Below are positions 23,285 to 35,488 of a DNA stretch of 64,000 bases, one piece after another. Below the pieces are notes generated by a model. That model was not told the origin of the DNA, ran no database searches, and saw nothing but the letters and a program-made list of their open reading frames with translations. A program made the position numbers and the translations under genes. How positions within the stretch are numbered: the first letter of the stretch is position 1; every line of letters starts with the position of its first letter. This stretch comes from Laburnicola sp. R22_1 (Eukaryota > Ascomycota > Dothideomycetes > Pleosporales > Didymosphaeriaceae), in contig JACONQ010000004.1 in the NCBI GenBank assembly GCA_014281115.1, positions 1,488,001-1,552,000 on the forward strand. Reading direction: 5' to 3'.

Positions 23285-25618
23285 TCACCTCAACAATATC
23301 GTCGTCATCTTATCTTTGTTGCTGCTCAGCATCGACTCTATATTTTCCTCAGGGCGATGGCTCACAAAAAATAGGCCCATCCGCTCGTAAGCGCCGTCAT
23401 CTAACTGTCGTACGATAAGCCAATAGCTTCTGACATGCGGATACTGAGTAAAGCGCCGGGCAAGAAGTAGCATAGTTGAGAACTTGAACATGGGAATATT
23501 TCCTTGGATATGTGGAGTCTCATATCCATCGAAGTGTATCTCCACACAGGTGGAGAACTCGGACCAAGGATACAGTTCGTGTAGGTCAAATATAAAGTTT
23601 TCCCACCAAGTGTAATGCCGGTGTCGTCGTTCACACGGGCACTCAAATGAAAGAAGTAGTGAGCTGATTTCAAGAGTTGGTGATAGCTCTGGGACTACTT
23701 TGCTGTTCTTGTGCTGTGCGAGATAGGAGCTGATTGGGATCGAGCTACCTCCGTCACGACTCACACTTATCTGGGCTATGTATGTATGCATTTTCGAGAA
23801 AATGCTCACGCAAGCTAGTCCTTGAGCAGTGATTGAGGGGGTTAGATCCAAGGCAAGAGCCGGGAAAAGTGTGGAGGCGTTCTTGATCTTCCTCGCAAGC
23901 CAGCTCCAGGATGGTACAGAAGGTCGACGGTTGTCGTCACTCTCACTGTCATCTCGCACCTTCCATCGCACTTCCCAAATAAGTCCTATACACATGTCTG
24001 TGATAAGTATCCATCCGAACGTTCAACAGTTTGATTGCTTACCGTGCACAAATCCTGCTCTATTCATATAATCCATAGACCAATCATGATGGCCATGTAG
24101 CGGATAACACTGAGATACGACAACCCCGTAGTAAGATTGATTAGATGACACGGACAAGATGCCTTGAAATGCTGGCAAAGCATCAGAATCCAAGGTGAAT
24201 TCGCGTTTTTGGTAGTGCTGGACATAGTCGACAAAGTTAAGGTGATCATTCGTGCTCCATCTTAGCTCCCGGTCCAGGACTAGCGAATATATGGTTTGCA
24301 TAACTTGACCTGGGCTTTTTTCAAGAAGGCAGTTTGAATAAGAGACACCTTCCTGTTGGCCAGAGAAACGGCAAACAAGATAGACTTCTTCTTCGGTGAA
24401 GATTAAGCATCTTCGAGAAAGTAGAGCTTCCTGGAAGGTCCATCCACGCGTAGACCATACAGCTGTTGCGAGGGCTCGTTGCAGCGTGCCAGGGGCGGAG
24501 CTGACGGCATGCCAGATTCCCTGCGCGTGAAACATATCAGGGACGTTCCGTTCGACAGATACTCCAGGAAGACCGACATCGTCGTGAGAGCCGATTGCAC
24601 AGATCGTGACCACCTAAATACAGATATACCATGAGCTTTCGTCTATAGAGGTAATTCAGATAATAGGCTTACTCACAGCCTGGTTGTAAATATTAGCCAT
24701 CTGATTAAGTTGGTGCTTTTTATCAGCGGAATGATATTGCTCGATGCAATAACGATCAACCCATAAAAACCTCATTCCAAGTCTTCTTGTTGTTGTTATC
24801 GCATCTTCGATGGTACGTGGTAAATTCGACGGTAGGTGACCCTGACCTGTGACCGATTCTGTCGCGTAGTGCGCGTTGCTAGAACTTCTAGAGCCCCAAA
24901 CATAAGAAAGCGCGACGTAACGATGATCTGACTGTAAAGGAATCAAGCGGCGAGATCTGCAATCAATGACCCTCGCTCGGGTTGGAAAGTCATGAGTAGT
25001 CTGTCGACAACCTGTGTGCTCTTTCGCACAACGCGATAGCATATCGCGAACTCTTGTATAGCCCAATATTCTCGGAACATTGACACCGTGACATAATACA
25101 CTGGCCGTGTTTACTTCTTCCACCAAAGGCAAGATGATACCTTGGAGGTTGGTAACGCATCGGAGGAGGCCATCCCAGTCTGGATACGTAGTACCCAGAA
25201 TGACCCCAATCACGATTGGCAGGCCTTGTGGGCTGCGATTGTCGGAGCCCAAGATGCTTGAAACGGGGAAGGCCAAAAGTCTCCCAGAGAATGTTCTCGC
25301 CGTAGAGCTCGTCCCATGTGCAAAGACCTTCATGGCTAGCGCGCGACACAAACTACATTCGGAGCCCATCATTGATGGTAGAAGTCCAGTAAAGCTGCAT
25401 ATTTCGTTGCCCATGAGTTCTGTTTCAGAGGCGGACATACTGAAAACAGCCTTGAAATCAATCTGTCGGCAGTAGAAACAAAGTCCACCGCCCTCATCGT
25501 CGGAGAGCTTTCGTGAGTAACCGGACCGTATAGAAATATGCCAACTTCCATGCTCGTACGCATTGTTGATGGCGTTCTCGCGAGAGTCATCTGAGAGTGT
25601 TGAACCAACAGCCTGCAT
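23285..25618 (-). CDS. HET-domain (heterokaryon incompatibility) protein
   Basis: Three exons (25618-24677, 24613-24043, 23997-23285); introns 63 and 45 bp; 741 aa. The N-terminal part has CxxC pairs (LCFYC near 47-50, CSLC near 88-91). The HET domain starts at about residue 234 with YVALSYVWGS. It continues through the FLWVDRYCIEQ box and, across intron 1, NQMANIYNQA plus VVTICA, then STRGWTFQEALLSRR. The C-terminal third is of unknown function and contains SVPSWSWLARK, typical of these proteins. HET proteins trigger cell death after fusion of incompatible strains, usually with a second partner. No STAND/NACHT or other sensor domain is present here. Members form large, fast-evolving families, so a specific role cannot be assigned. 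Confidence 0.9.
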
Positions 25619-26546
25619 CCTCCTCCGATGTATTGATTACATACGTGGTGAGACCTCTCAATCCGAAAGATGATTCCGAAGGTCTGGAGTTGCAGACCTC
25701 TGTCTTTTCGATATAGTGCTTGCCTCTATGTCATGGAATTGTGCGTCCTTGCGGAACGGCGACCCAGTGAACTGACCCGGTAGGCTCTTCGCACGTAGTT
25801 TCGCAACGACGATCGTCTTCGTGACGGCAATAAAGACGCCGAGGCTTGTATTGTCGACCAGTTTCCACCGTACGCAACCAAGGGTTCCGAATCCAGTGTC
25901 TGCGCTTTTGTCTCTTGTAATCTTCTGATGCCAGATTCTTCAGTGATAATAGAGGGCAGGGACGCATATGGTGGAATTCGGTCGGTTGCTCAGCCCGTCA
26001 CACGGCTGAGATTTTCAGCTCTTGTGGTTGTTGTGGCTGTGCAGCCAATATACCAATACGGGGGCGTGCAACTGCAATTGTGGCTGTGGCCTGTAGAAGT
26101 AACTCGGAAATATCAGGAGTAAGATCATCGCAACCTTTTGGTACACGATAAAACACTGTGAGGGAAAGCTGTGGGGGCGCTGGAAAAACGCATTGAAACA
26201 AGGTAAAGCAGCCCCGGAAATATACACTTTGTACCTACGCAGACGCCAAGTTGACTTTGCCGCATTCTGGTATCCGTTTGGACGATTATGTGCTTTTAAA
26301 ACGGGACGCGAGATGGAGATGACACCTCCCAATATCGGACCTGGTCCGCTAAGTCGATCTTTGAGACGTGGTACTTGGTAGGTGGGAGTGGTGGAGTGGT
26401 GATTGGCACTGAGTGAGGCACTAGCGCTTCTACCTAAGGTACTAATCCTAAATCAGCTCGCTTCCACTAATGCTACCTCTGACGTCTCATTCCCACAGCA
26501 AAGTTCATTCAACATCAACAGCGCAGACTCTCAAATCCAACCGGCC
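25619..26546. other. divergent promoter region
   Basis: Separates the minus-strand HET gene from the plus-strand thymidylate kinase. A minus-strand frame at 25731-25967 has no recognisable features. Nothing else supported. Confidence 0.5.
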
Positions 26547-27351
26547 ATGACACGGGGAAAACTGATCGTATTCGAAGGACTAGACCGCGCAGGGAAATCG
26601 ACACAATGCCAGATGTTGATCGAAGCGCTACAGCGCGATGGCGTGAAAGTAAGGCACACGAAGTTTCCTGGTACGTCTCTGGATATCGACTTCGTCATCG
26701 TATCATTTTTGGAAGCAGACTGTGTACGATGCCGTCCTTAAACCGACAGCTAAGCGGATGCAGATCGGACGACGCCGATAGGCCAGATGATCAACAGCTA
26801 CCTCAGCGGACAGAGCGAGCAGGAAGATCATGTAATTCATTTATTATTCTCTGCAAATCGCTGGGAAGCAGCGTAAGTTGCATCTGAACCATTTCAGATC
26901 AAGTTGTTGAGCCGTGTAATGACGCAATCGCAGAGCATCTATCCAAGCCGATCTCGCTGCGGGTACTACCGTGATAATAGACCGCTATTACTACTCTGGC
27001 TGCGTGTACAGCGCTGCAAAACAGAACCCCACACTTTCGCTTGCCTGGTCTCGCCATCCTGAAGTTGGCCTTCCGCGGCCCGATCTCTGCTTATTCCTGG
27101 ATATCTCGGCCGAGGACGCGGCGAAGCGGGGTGGCTTTGGTACAGAGAAGTATGAGAAAAAAGAGCTCCAAGATCGTGTTAGGGAACTATTCAATGTAAT
27201 GATGGAGAGCCAGGAAAGAGACGATTTTGTGCGCGTCGATGCGGGGGCGAGCGTAGAGGAGGTGCAGCGGAAGATCCGAGAGGAGGTAGACAAGGCGATG
27301 CGGAAGGTTGACAGCGAGCAGCGACCGCTTAGATCGGTAGAGTCATGGTGA
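26547..27351 (+). CDS. CDC8: thymidylate kinase
   Basis: Three exons (26547-26670, 26764-26872, 26934-27351); introns 93 and 61 bp; 216 aa, the usual length. The P-loop [11 protein letters not shown] lies at residues 9-19. The intron 1 junction restores [26 protein letters not shown] is the dTMP-binding helix. DRYYYSG is the DRY motif, and the lid region contains KYEKKELQ. It phosphorylates dTMP to dTDP with ATP, an essential step of dTTP synthesis. The frame is open further upstream, but the ATG at 26547 gives the canonical N-terminus. Its stop lies 33 bases from the end of the convergent SLX1 gene, so their 3' UTRs must overlap. Confidence 0.93.
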
Positions 27352-27384
27352 GCGCTTGGATAGCCGGGCTGCAATACACTCGTT

Positions 27385-28449
27385 TCAGCTCAAATGGTCT
27401 CCTTCTCCATCGTCCACATCCTCCAGCCATGTCTCGTCCAGGTCTTCGTCCTCTTCACCTAGCTCTTGCGTTTCCGCTGCATCCGACTCAGATGCGTTGT
27501 CTGCCTTCTTTCTCCGCTTGGGTTTGAACATGGCTTCGACTTCTTTCTGGCCGCGTGTTCGGAGGGAAAGCTCTTTCACGAGCGTTGACCACCTCAACGA
27601 GCTGTGACAGCCTGGACATGTACCTTCGATAGGTATCAAAGCATCTCGCCTGCCTTCTTCTGCCAGGAAACGGCCGGATAAACAATGCATGTGAGACACA
27701 GTATGACATGACTCCGCTGGACATACCAAGGCCGTCGATGTCGTAATATTCACTCTGGTGTTGCAAATGCTACAAGGGCGTGACTGCTGTTCTTCAGCAG
27801 CAGCCCGCACCTTTTCCACATGCGGTTTGCAGTCCTCGTATGCCACATTTATCGCGCGAATAACATCAGGAATCTTGAATGGCGATTCTCCCACCGTCAA
27901 GTCTGTTGTCGGGGCCGGAAGATTTGCTGGTGTGAGCTGTATCGTGATGCTCCTTCGCAATTTCGGTGCCATCTTGGGGGTATGTTTCTCCCACATGGCA
28001 AAGACATCTGGTGCGAAGAAGCGAAGATGCAGCGGCCACCTCGTGAAGCTCCTGACCCCCAGGAGGTGGTGCAAGTTCTTCAGTCGGGCTTCCAACGACA
28101 TGGGCGGCCTTCTCCTCCTGCTTGGCGAGGTGGTCTTCTTCTTCTTCTTCTGCAGCTCTTCGACCCTCGCATCTCGAACGTCCCTTTCGATATGCCTCGT
28201 CGCGTGCGTATTTTGCCACGCCCACTCGAACTGCAGCGCTGCGTATTTGGAGGGAAAGCCAGCGACGATGCAGGTCATCTCCCAAGGCCGCTTCCCCTGC
28301 ATCGATGTCCGCTTCGCGCCGCCCTTGCTAGAGCCATTGTGCTGGCCGAGGCGACGCGCAGGATTCGGGGTGCTGCCGATGTAGTACGACTTGCGATTCC
28401 TCGAGCGCAGAAGGTAGCAGCAGTAGAAAGCTGGTATCGGCTTCTCCAT
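27385..28449 (-). CDS. SLX1: structure-specific endonuclease subunit Slx1
   Basis: Single exon, 354 aa from the ATG at 28449. The frame stays open upstream, but the extra part is not domain-like. The GIY-YIG nuclease domain is at residues 6-95, with YCCYLLRS and YYIGST and the conserved Arg in ARRLGQHN; FEWAWQ supplies the metal-binding Glu. A Lys/Arg-rich insertion follows (100-115). The SLX1-type RING has C226, C229, C243, C248, H253, C256, C278 and C281. An acidic tail closes the protein. With Slx4 it cuts branched DNA such as 5' flaps, replication forks and Holliday junctions. All visible catalytic and zinc ligands are present. Confidence 0.93.
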   Translation of the reverse strand: MEKPIPAFYCCYLLRSRNRKSYYIGSTPNPARRLGQHNGSSKGGAKRTSMQGKRPWEMTCIVAGFPSKYAALQFEWAWQNTHATRHIERDVRDARVEELQKKKKKTTSPSRRRRPPMSLEARLKNLHHLLGVRSFTRWPLHLRFFAPDVFAMWEKHTPKMAPKLRRSITIQLTPANLPAPTTDLTVGESPFKIPDVIRAINVAYEDCKPHVEKVRAAAEEQQSRPCSICNTRVNITTSTALVCPAESCHTVSHMHCLSGRFLAEEGRRDALIPIEGTCPGCHSSLRWSTLVKELSLRTRGQKEVEAMFKPKRRKKADNASESDAAETQELGEEDEDLDETWLEDVDDGEGDHLS

Positions 28450-29503
28450 GTCAGCGCCGGGAGGGGGCTGTTCGGCTGGAGATGAGGTCGGCAGCAGAGC
28501 AACAAACACGCGGAAGTCGGGGGCGGCTGCAGGGCTGAAGAGTGATTGGTTGGGTTTTGGGTGTTCGGTGCAACGAGATCCCGACACCCTTGTAGTTGCC
28601 GATGTCAACTGCTGCTGGCTGCATGATGATATCGCCACCGCCAGCCGTTCTGCTATGCGAGTATGGGGCGCTTGTACGGCGATGTGTTACCTGTATGTCC
28701 GTCTGCAGTGCTGAGGACACCACCCTCACCCAGGCGCCGTGCACAATCACAATGCAGCGACGATGCCGGCGGCTTGTCGGAAAAGGCTACCCAAATGCGG
28801 TCAGATCTTTTTCCTTGGCTAGCTTACCACTGCATGAGGCGCGCGAGACGGAGAAATGCCTGAAGCTTGGTGTAGATATACGGTAGTGGTAGTGAGGAGT
28901 TTTCAGCACTCCAGGGTTCTCCAAGGCCCCAGCTGCGACGACCACACATGTGACTAGGCATTTCATACATGTTGCGCACGTTCATAGTGGTGCGGCGGCA
29001 GTTGTTGATAGCCAAGCACAGGACACGAGGAGAGTAATTATCAGCAGGCAGGGCCATGTCCCCTAGCCCGCCATTCTTTGTCGGCGCAAGATGCTTTTGG
29101 CGCAATCTGTGGTTCGGCTTTTAGCGTAGCCGGCAAGGACGTCCAGGTGCGACGTGCGTCCTCGCGCCCATTCCACTCTCTCTCATTCACAGTACCCCCA
29201 GGACTACATGGACGCTGCACGCCCGACGACCACCCTTCCGATGCGAGTGCGCCATATATGATTCACAACTCCGCTCTCTCCTCTCGTCTGTAACCGGTCC
29301 GCATCTGCCCATCCACCCACGATCCGTCCCTCGCAGCCGTCCTGCCCAGGCCGCGTCTGATGCCTGCCATAGACACCTGCCTGTAGCCTCCAGTCTCGAG
29401 CTCGCACCCGAGACCGACGCTGCAGCCTTTTCGCCGCATCTGCCCTCGTTGCCAGCTGTGATACGTGCCGGGAGAGGGCAGCGCTGGGTGCAGCAGCGAA
29501 GGC
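28450..29503. other. divergent promoter region of SLX1 and the KDM5 gene
   Basis: No supported gene. The 300-400 bases before 29504 are pyrimidine-rich and look like a long 5' leader of the demethylase gene. Confidence 0.5.
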
Positions 29504-32500
29504 ATGGTCGATCTCTTACCCCCGGGCGTCCCACCGACGGGCGCCGCCATGCCCGCTTTTCGAGTCGCAGGAACAAACGGAGCACCTGCCGCACCCAAGA
29601 CAAGAATGGGAGGCATGCCGCTTTCCTCAATGAGCGCTGCGCAACCCGTCACCATGAATGGGATACCTCTCAGCGCTCGCAAGGCGGAGGCCTTGGACCT
29701 TGCGACGGTCGAACGCAGGGGCCCGGGCCAGCCAGACCACCCGCCGAAGCCTAATCGCATGTTCGGCCTGCAGGAAGCGCTCACGTTCAGGCCAACTGCC
29801 GAAGAGTTCAAGGACCCTTTGCACTACATCTCGACGATACGTGAGGAGGCACAGAAATACGGCATCGCCAAGATTGTTCCGCCAGATACATGGAACCCGC
29901 CTTTCGCCATAGACACCGAGCGCTTCCACTTCCGAACCCGCCGCCAGGAGCTTAACTCAGTCGAAGGTGGCACTCGTGCGAACCTGAACTACCTCGATCA
30001 GTTGGCCAAGTTCCACAAACAGCATGGCAACAGCCTTACTCGCTTCCCCAGCGTCGACAAGAGGCCACTGGATCTCTACAAGCTCAAAAAGGCCGTCGAG
30101 TCGAGAGGCGGCTTCGAGCGTGTTTGTAAACAGAAGAAGTGGGCAGAGATTGGACGAGACCTTGGCTATAGCGGCAAGATCATGTCTTCGCTTTCCACGT
30201 CGCTGAAGAACTCTTACCAGAAGTGGCTCCACCCTTACGAACAGTACCTCAGGGTCGTCAAACCTGGCGTGCAGCAGATGTTAGAGCATGAGAATGGAGG
30301 TCCTTACACCCCTTCTCCCGCGCCGTCGCCCATGAAGAAGTCTGCGCAGGGCACTCCAAACGGCAACTCTGTCGACTCGCCCGCCGTGAGAGCGACTGTT
30401 GCGCTCAATGCTTCTATGCAAGCCGAAGCTGCTTCGACGCCACCTCCTTCAGAACTACCAAGACCCGCCATCTCCTCGTCGGGTTTCACGGCCGTCAACG
30501 CGGGCGGGTTCACGGCCGTCAACGCTCAATCCTCGCAACCCACCCCAGCAGCGGTAGCGACACCAACGCCAACACATAATGGATTCCCTGCCGTCAACGC
30601 ACCTAACGGTTATTCCCAAAGCAACGGCGATTCCCGCACGTCTACGCCCCTACGGAATGGCAGCCCTATGCTCTCAGCGCGCAATACACCGGATCTGCGG
30701 CCGTCAGCGGTTGGTCTGACTCCGCTTTCGAACGGGCAGGCGTTTCCTCATCTTAAGCGAACATTATCCCAGGACACCGAGGGCGGCGTGACTGATGAGG
30801 CGGATGCGGCAAATGGTCGGCGAAGCAAACGTCTAAAGAAAGGTAAGCGCACCCGACGGCATGCATACACCTGCAGCCTCCACTTGTTTTCAGAGCAGGG
30901 TTGTGCCGTAGCGCATCCTGGTTGATCCTCGGCACGCCTGCCAATCCCCATTGGCGAATTTACCCGACTAACAACAACACTTACAGATGCAGCGCCAACC
31001 GTGGCCGGTTCTTTCATGACCCAGCCTCGCCAGTCGACACCAGGCGGTCGACCGTTACACCCCCGCGTTCGTGCACCTGAGGAGCGGCCTGGAGATGTGA
31101 GTTAGCCTTGTTCTTTTGCGTACCCCCAATTGTAATGCTGACACTGTGAGGAGCGTTGTGAAACCTGTGGCACCGAAAACGATCCCTCCCGCATTCTCCT
31201 ATGTGACAGCTGCGATGCAGGCTACCACGGATACTGTCTCGATCCACCAATCAAGAGCATCCCTGAATACGACTGGCATTGCCCCAAATGCTTGGTCGGC
31301 ACAGGCGAGTTTGGTTTCGAAGAGGGTGCAACCTACTCGCTCAAGCAATTTCAGGAGAGGGCGCACAGCTTCAAGCAAGCTCATTTTGCGAACAAGATTC
31401 CACTTGATCCCATCACGAACACTGCAAGGCCTGTGAGTGAGGATGATGTGGAGCACGAGTTCTGGAGACTTGTGGAGAGCATCACCGAGACTGTGGAGGT
31501 GGAGTATGGTGCGGACGTGCATTCTACAACGCACGGGAGTGGGTTCCCCACCATCGAGCGCAACCCTCGTGATCCGTATGCGACAGATCCGTGGAACCTG
31601 AACATCATGCCCTATAATGCAGAGTCACTATTTCGCCACATCAAATCCGATATATCCGGCATGACGGTGCCGTGGTTGTATGTGGGCATGGTCTTTTCGA
31701 CCTTCTGTTGGCACAACGAGGATCATTTCACCTATTCAGCCAACTACCAGCACTTTGGCGCAACGAAGACGTGGTATGGCATTCCAGCGGAGGATACTGA
31801 AAAATTCGAACAGGCCATGCGCGATGCGGTGCCGGAGCTCTTCGAGACACAACCTGACCTGCTGTTCCAGCTGGTGACGTTGTTGACTCCAGATCAGCTT
31901 ATGAAGGCCGGGGTGAGCGTGTTCGCCCTCGATCAGCGCGCCGGAGAGTTCGTTATCACCTTCCCACAAGCCTACCACGCTGGTTTCAACCATGGCTTCA
32001 ACTTCAACGAAGCTGTCAATTTTGCCCCTTCGGACTGGGAACCGTACGGTGAACTTGGTGTACAGCGTCTCCAGGACTATCGTCGCCACCCATGTTTCTC
32101 GCATGACGAGCTCCTTCTTGCTGCGGCTTCTCGGAAGGACATCACCATCAAAGTCGCCAAATGGTTAGCGCCGGCACTGGAGCGAATGCGTGATCATGAG
32201 GTTAAGATCCGAGCGGAGTTTGCAGAAAAACACAAAGCGTTCCATGGGCAAGTGTGCAAAATCGACGGGACTGGGGAAGGTGACGGTCAATGCGACATAC
32301 ACATTGAGATCGATGACACGGATATGCTTGAAGACGACCTCATCTGTAGCTTTTGCAAGGCTTACGGTTATCTATCCCGGTTTTACTGCTCGAATGCGAA
32401 GAAGGTAACCTGCCTGCGTCATGCTGGATGGTTCGAATGTTGCCCGGGAAGCTTGGAAGGTGAACGCTATCTCGGTGCGCGAGGCGAGCACACTTTAATC

Positions 32501-34755
32501 TACCGCGTGACTGACGAAGTTCTTGCTGGTACTGTTCAGAAGATCGTCGATAAGGCAGGTATGCCAGAAGCGTGGGAAGCCAAACTTGATACTCTCCTCG
32601 AGGATGGCCCCAAACCCCAACTGAAAGCTCTACGTGCGCTACTCAACGAAGGAGAGAGGATCGACTGGGAACTCAGTGGTCTTGCCGATCTGAAGGAATT
32701 TGTAGACAAGTGCTCCGAGGTAGCCGAGGAGGCGTTGGGGTACACTACGCGAAAGCAACAGGCCCGGCGCAAGAATGAACGAGGAGGTCGTGGTCGTGGT
32801 AAAGCAGCAGCAGCAGAAATCGACGAGAAAGAGCGCGAGTATCGCAATGTCGATAGCATCCGAAAACTGCTTGCCACTGCTAATAATCTTTGCTTTGATA
32901 GCCCGGAGATTACAGCGCTGCGTGAGCGTTTCGAGAGTATTTCAGAATTCCAGGACAGAATACGCGCAGCACTGCGCGATCGGCCTTCGCAGCAAAGCAT
33001 CACCAGGTTGGATGAGCTACTTGAGGAAGGCAAAGGCTTTAATGTCGACCTGCCAGACTTGGACTCGCTAGAGAAAGTGGTTGCGCAGCTGAAGTGGCTA
33101 AAGTCAGTCGACAACTGCAGAATTACGGCAGCGACCCTGAAGGATGTTGAGGTGCTCCTTGAGCAGGGTATTGAGCTTGGTATACCCGAGCATCATCCTG
33201 AAGTACACTTTCTACAAGACAAGAAGATTCAAGGCGAGCTTTGGGAGGCGAAAGCGAAGGAACTCATGTCCGTGGAGAATGTTCATTACCAGCAGCTTGA
33301 CGCTCTCTCGAAGCAGGCAACGGCCATACCGGTTGTGCCGGAAACTCTGGCCGCCGTGGATGCTATCTTGAAGAAACAACGTGACGCTCAGGATCTTATT
33401 CTCTCTTTGTACGAGCGAAGCAAGAATCCCGAGTTCCGCCAGCGACCAAAGTACATGGAGGTGCGCAGTGCCGTCGAAGCTTTGAGTGCGCTGAATAGCA
33501 AGCCCACTGGCACGATTGACCTGGAGAGGGAGCAGAAACGTCATGAAGACTGGATGCGACGCGGCAAAAAGCTTTTTGGCAAAGCCAATGCACCATTGCA
33601 TATCCTGCATGCTCACATGAAACAAGTCGATGAGCGAAATACCTCATGCTTTGACTTGTCCGATCAACCTCGCATGCCAGTCGAGCCATCTTCACGGGCG
33701 AATACACCCGAAGAAGACGGCGAGAATGTGGATGGTTCCGGGTCTAGCCGCGATGTCTTTTGCATTTGCCGTAAACCTGAGGCTGGGATGATGATTGAGT
33801 GTGAACTTTGTCACGAATGGTGAGTACGATATCAATATTTTTTCTGCAGCCACTGACACCCGGCAGGTATCACAGTAAATGCCTCAAGATCGCTAGAGGC
33901 AAACTTAAGGAAGAAGACAAGTATACTTGTCCAATTTGCGATTATCGTGTTAGGATTCCTCGAGATGCTACCAGGCCGAAGCTCGAGGATCTCCAGGCAT
34001 GGCAGGACGAAATCCTGTCCCTGCCGTTCCAGCCAGAAGAGGAGGACACGCTTGAGTCGATCATCGACCATGGCTCTAAATTCCGGGAATATGTCGCCCA
34101 GTACATCAACCCAGTCATGTCTAGCCCGGAGGAACTCACGACTCAACGATTCTACCTTCGCAAATTGGAGGGTGCGGAAATCCTTCTCTCTGACGAGATC
34201 AACTTCTTCCGCCAAGAGCTTCACAAGTGGGCTCCCGTGGCTCCTTCGCCACCCCCAATTCTGAATGTATCACTCTCCACACGCAAACCACGACCAACAA
34301 AGCAGCAAAAGATGATGACCCAACTCGGCATAACGAACCCCGATGAGCTGCCTGCCGAATACAAGACAAAGAACCAACAATTCCGGCAGGGCAAGTTAGT
34401 AGATCCTACCAAACCGAATCTACAACCTGCTCCAGAGCCGTCACATACCCCGCCAGGAGAGCCTCCCGCTCGACAACGCAGTTTCGGAGAGAACGACTAT
34501 TTCAGCCACAATCCAACTACGACCGGCTACACCAATTCCCCGACGTTTGCGACCAACGCCCCTCTCAACTTTGGCTCGTCGATCGCCCCCATCGACCCTG
34601 GGCTGTTCGAGAGTAGCGGCCCAGGACCCACAAGCCCGATGCAGGACGTGTTCAAGAGCTCCGGTAGCGGCCAGGAAATGTTCGGCGAAATGATGGAGGG
34701 AAGCCAAGCAGAGGAGGCGCTCGCAGTGACCGAAGGCAACCGGTACATGGAATAG
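29504..34755 (+). CDS. kdmB: KDM5/JARID1-type histone H3K4 demethylase
   Basis: Four exons (29504-30842, 30987-31096, 31151-33819, 33867-34755); introns 144, 54 and 47 bp; 1668 aa. Domain order is JmjN (about 94-135), ARID DNA-binding (160-252), a first PHD finger at 484-535 (CETCG...CDSCD...CPKC), JmjC (about 625-790), C5HC2 zinc finger (from about 882), PLU-1-like helical region, and a second PHD finger (about 1352-1400) whose last Cys/His residues are joined across intron 3. The JmjC iron ligands His671, Glu673 and His759 are all present, so an active enzyme is expected. Family members remove methyl groups from trimethylated H3 Lys4 and repress or tune transcription. The ATG at 29504 was preferred to an earlier open frame that lacks ATG. 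Confidence 0.93.
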
Positions 34756-35488
34756 GATCCCATGTGACGAACCCTTCTCGCGCGATATCGCACGATTTCG
34801 ACCCATCCGACCTTGCGGTCGTTTCCAGTACAACTCCAATAATCTCTTACACAGCTCTGGCGCTCTATATACGTGCAAACCCCATTACGGAGTCAGGTCT
34901 TACCATCTATACGATTTCCATTTACCATTCATTGCATCCTAGGGTGGCGTTGGTGGCATCCAATGGCTCAGTATCGGTCCAGATACCCCAAATAAATGAC
35001 CCGACACGATGTCAACTTTCATTCTTTATGGACAGCATTTGCTGTCATTGTATACCAAGATTTCCTGCATTCTTTCACTTCTGGTAGAGGGATGGCCCTG
35101 TCACAGTCTGTCTCGACAGCTGCAGTGCCGGGCTATCTGGATTTGTACTGTACTTTAGTATACTTGAGTGCGGCTGTTTTATGGAAATGGTATTTGTCAA
35201 ACGAAGCATCGAGGATAGGATAGGTGTTGTAACAGCGGAGAGGCTTCTCTGCGGTGCGGAAGTGATTATGTAGCTTTTTATGTCTTCGATTGCCAGCGGA
35301 TGAATGAAACAGTAAACATTTCAAATCGCGTAGGCTTGAATCTTGAATCGTGGATAATTGTGTATAAGCTTAGGGACCGATTCGGGGGTACGCATGCTGC
35401 GTAGCTGTGGGGAAATGCAGAATGTGATGCGCGTTGGGTAGTAGCGGCTTGGCACGATCTTTTCTGAACTTCGGGAGCTCCATCAATA
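34756..35488. other. intergenic region, 3' UTR of KDM5 gene and OXA1 promoter
   Basis: AT-richer sequence with short frames only; nothing supported as a gene. Confidence 0.5.

Noticed and set aside
25731..25967. Minus-strand frame of 78 codons between the HET gene and CDC8
   Set aside because: No recognisable feature, Arg-rich, and within a divergent promoter region.
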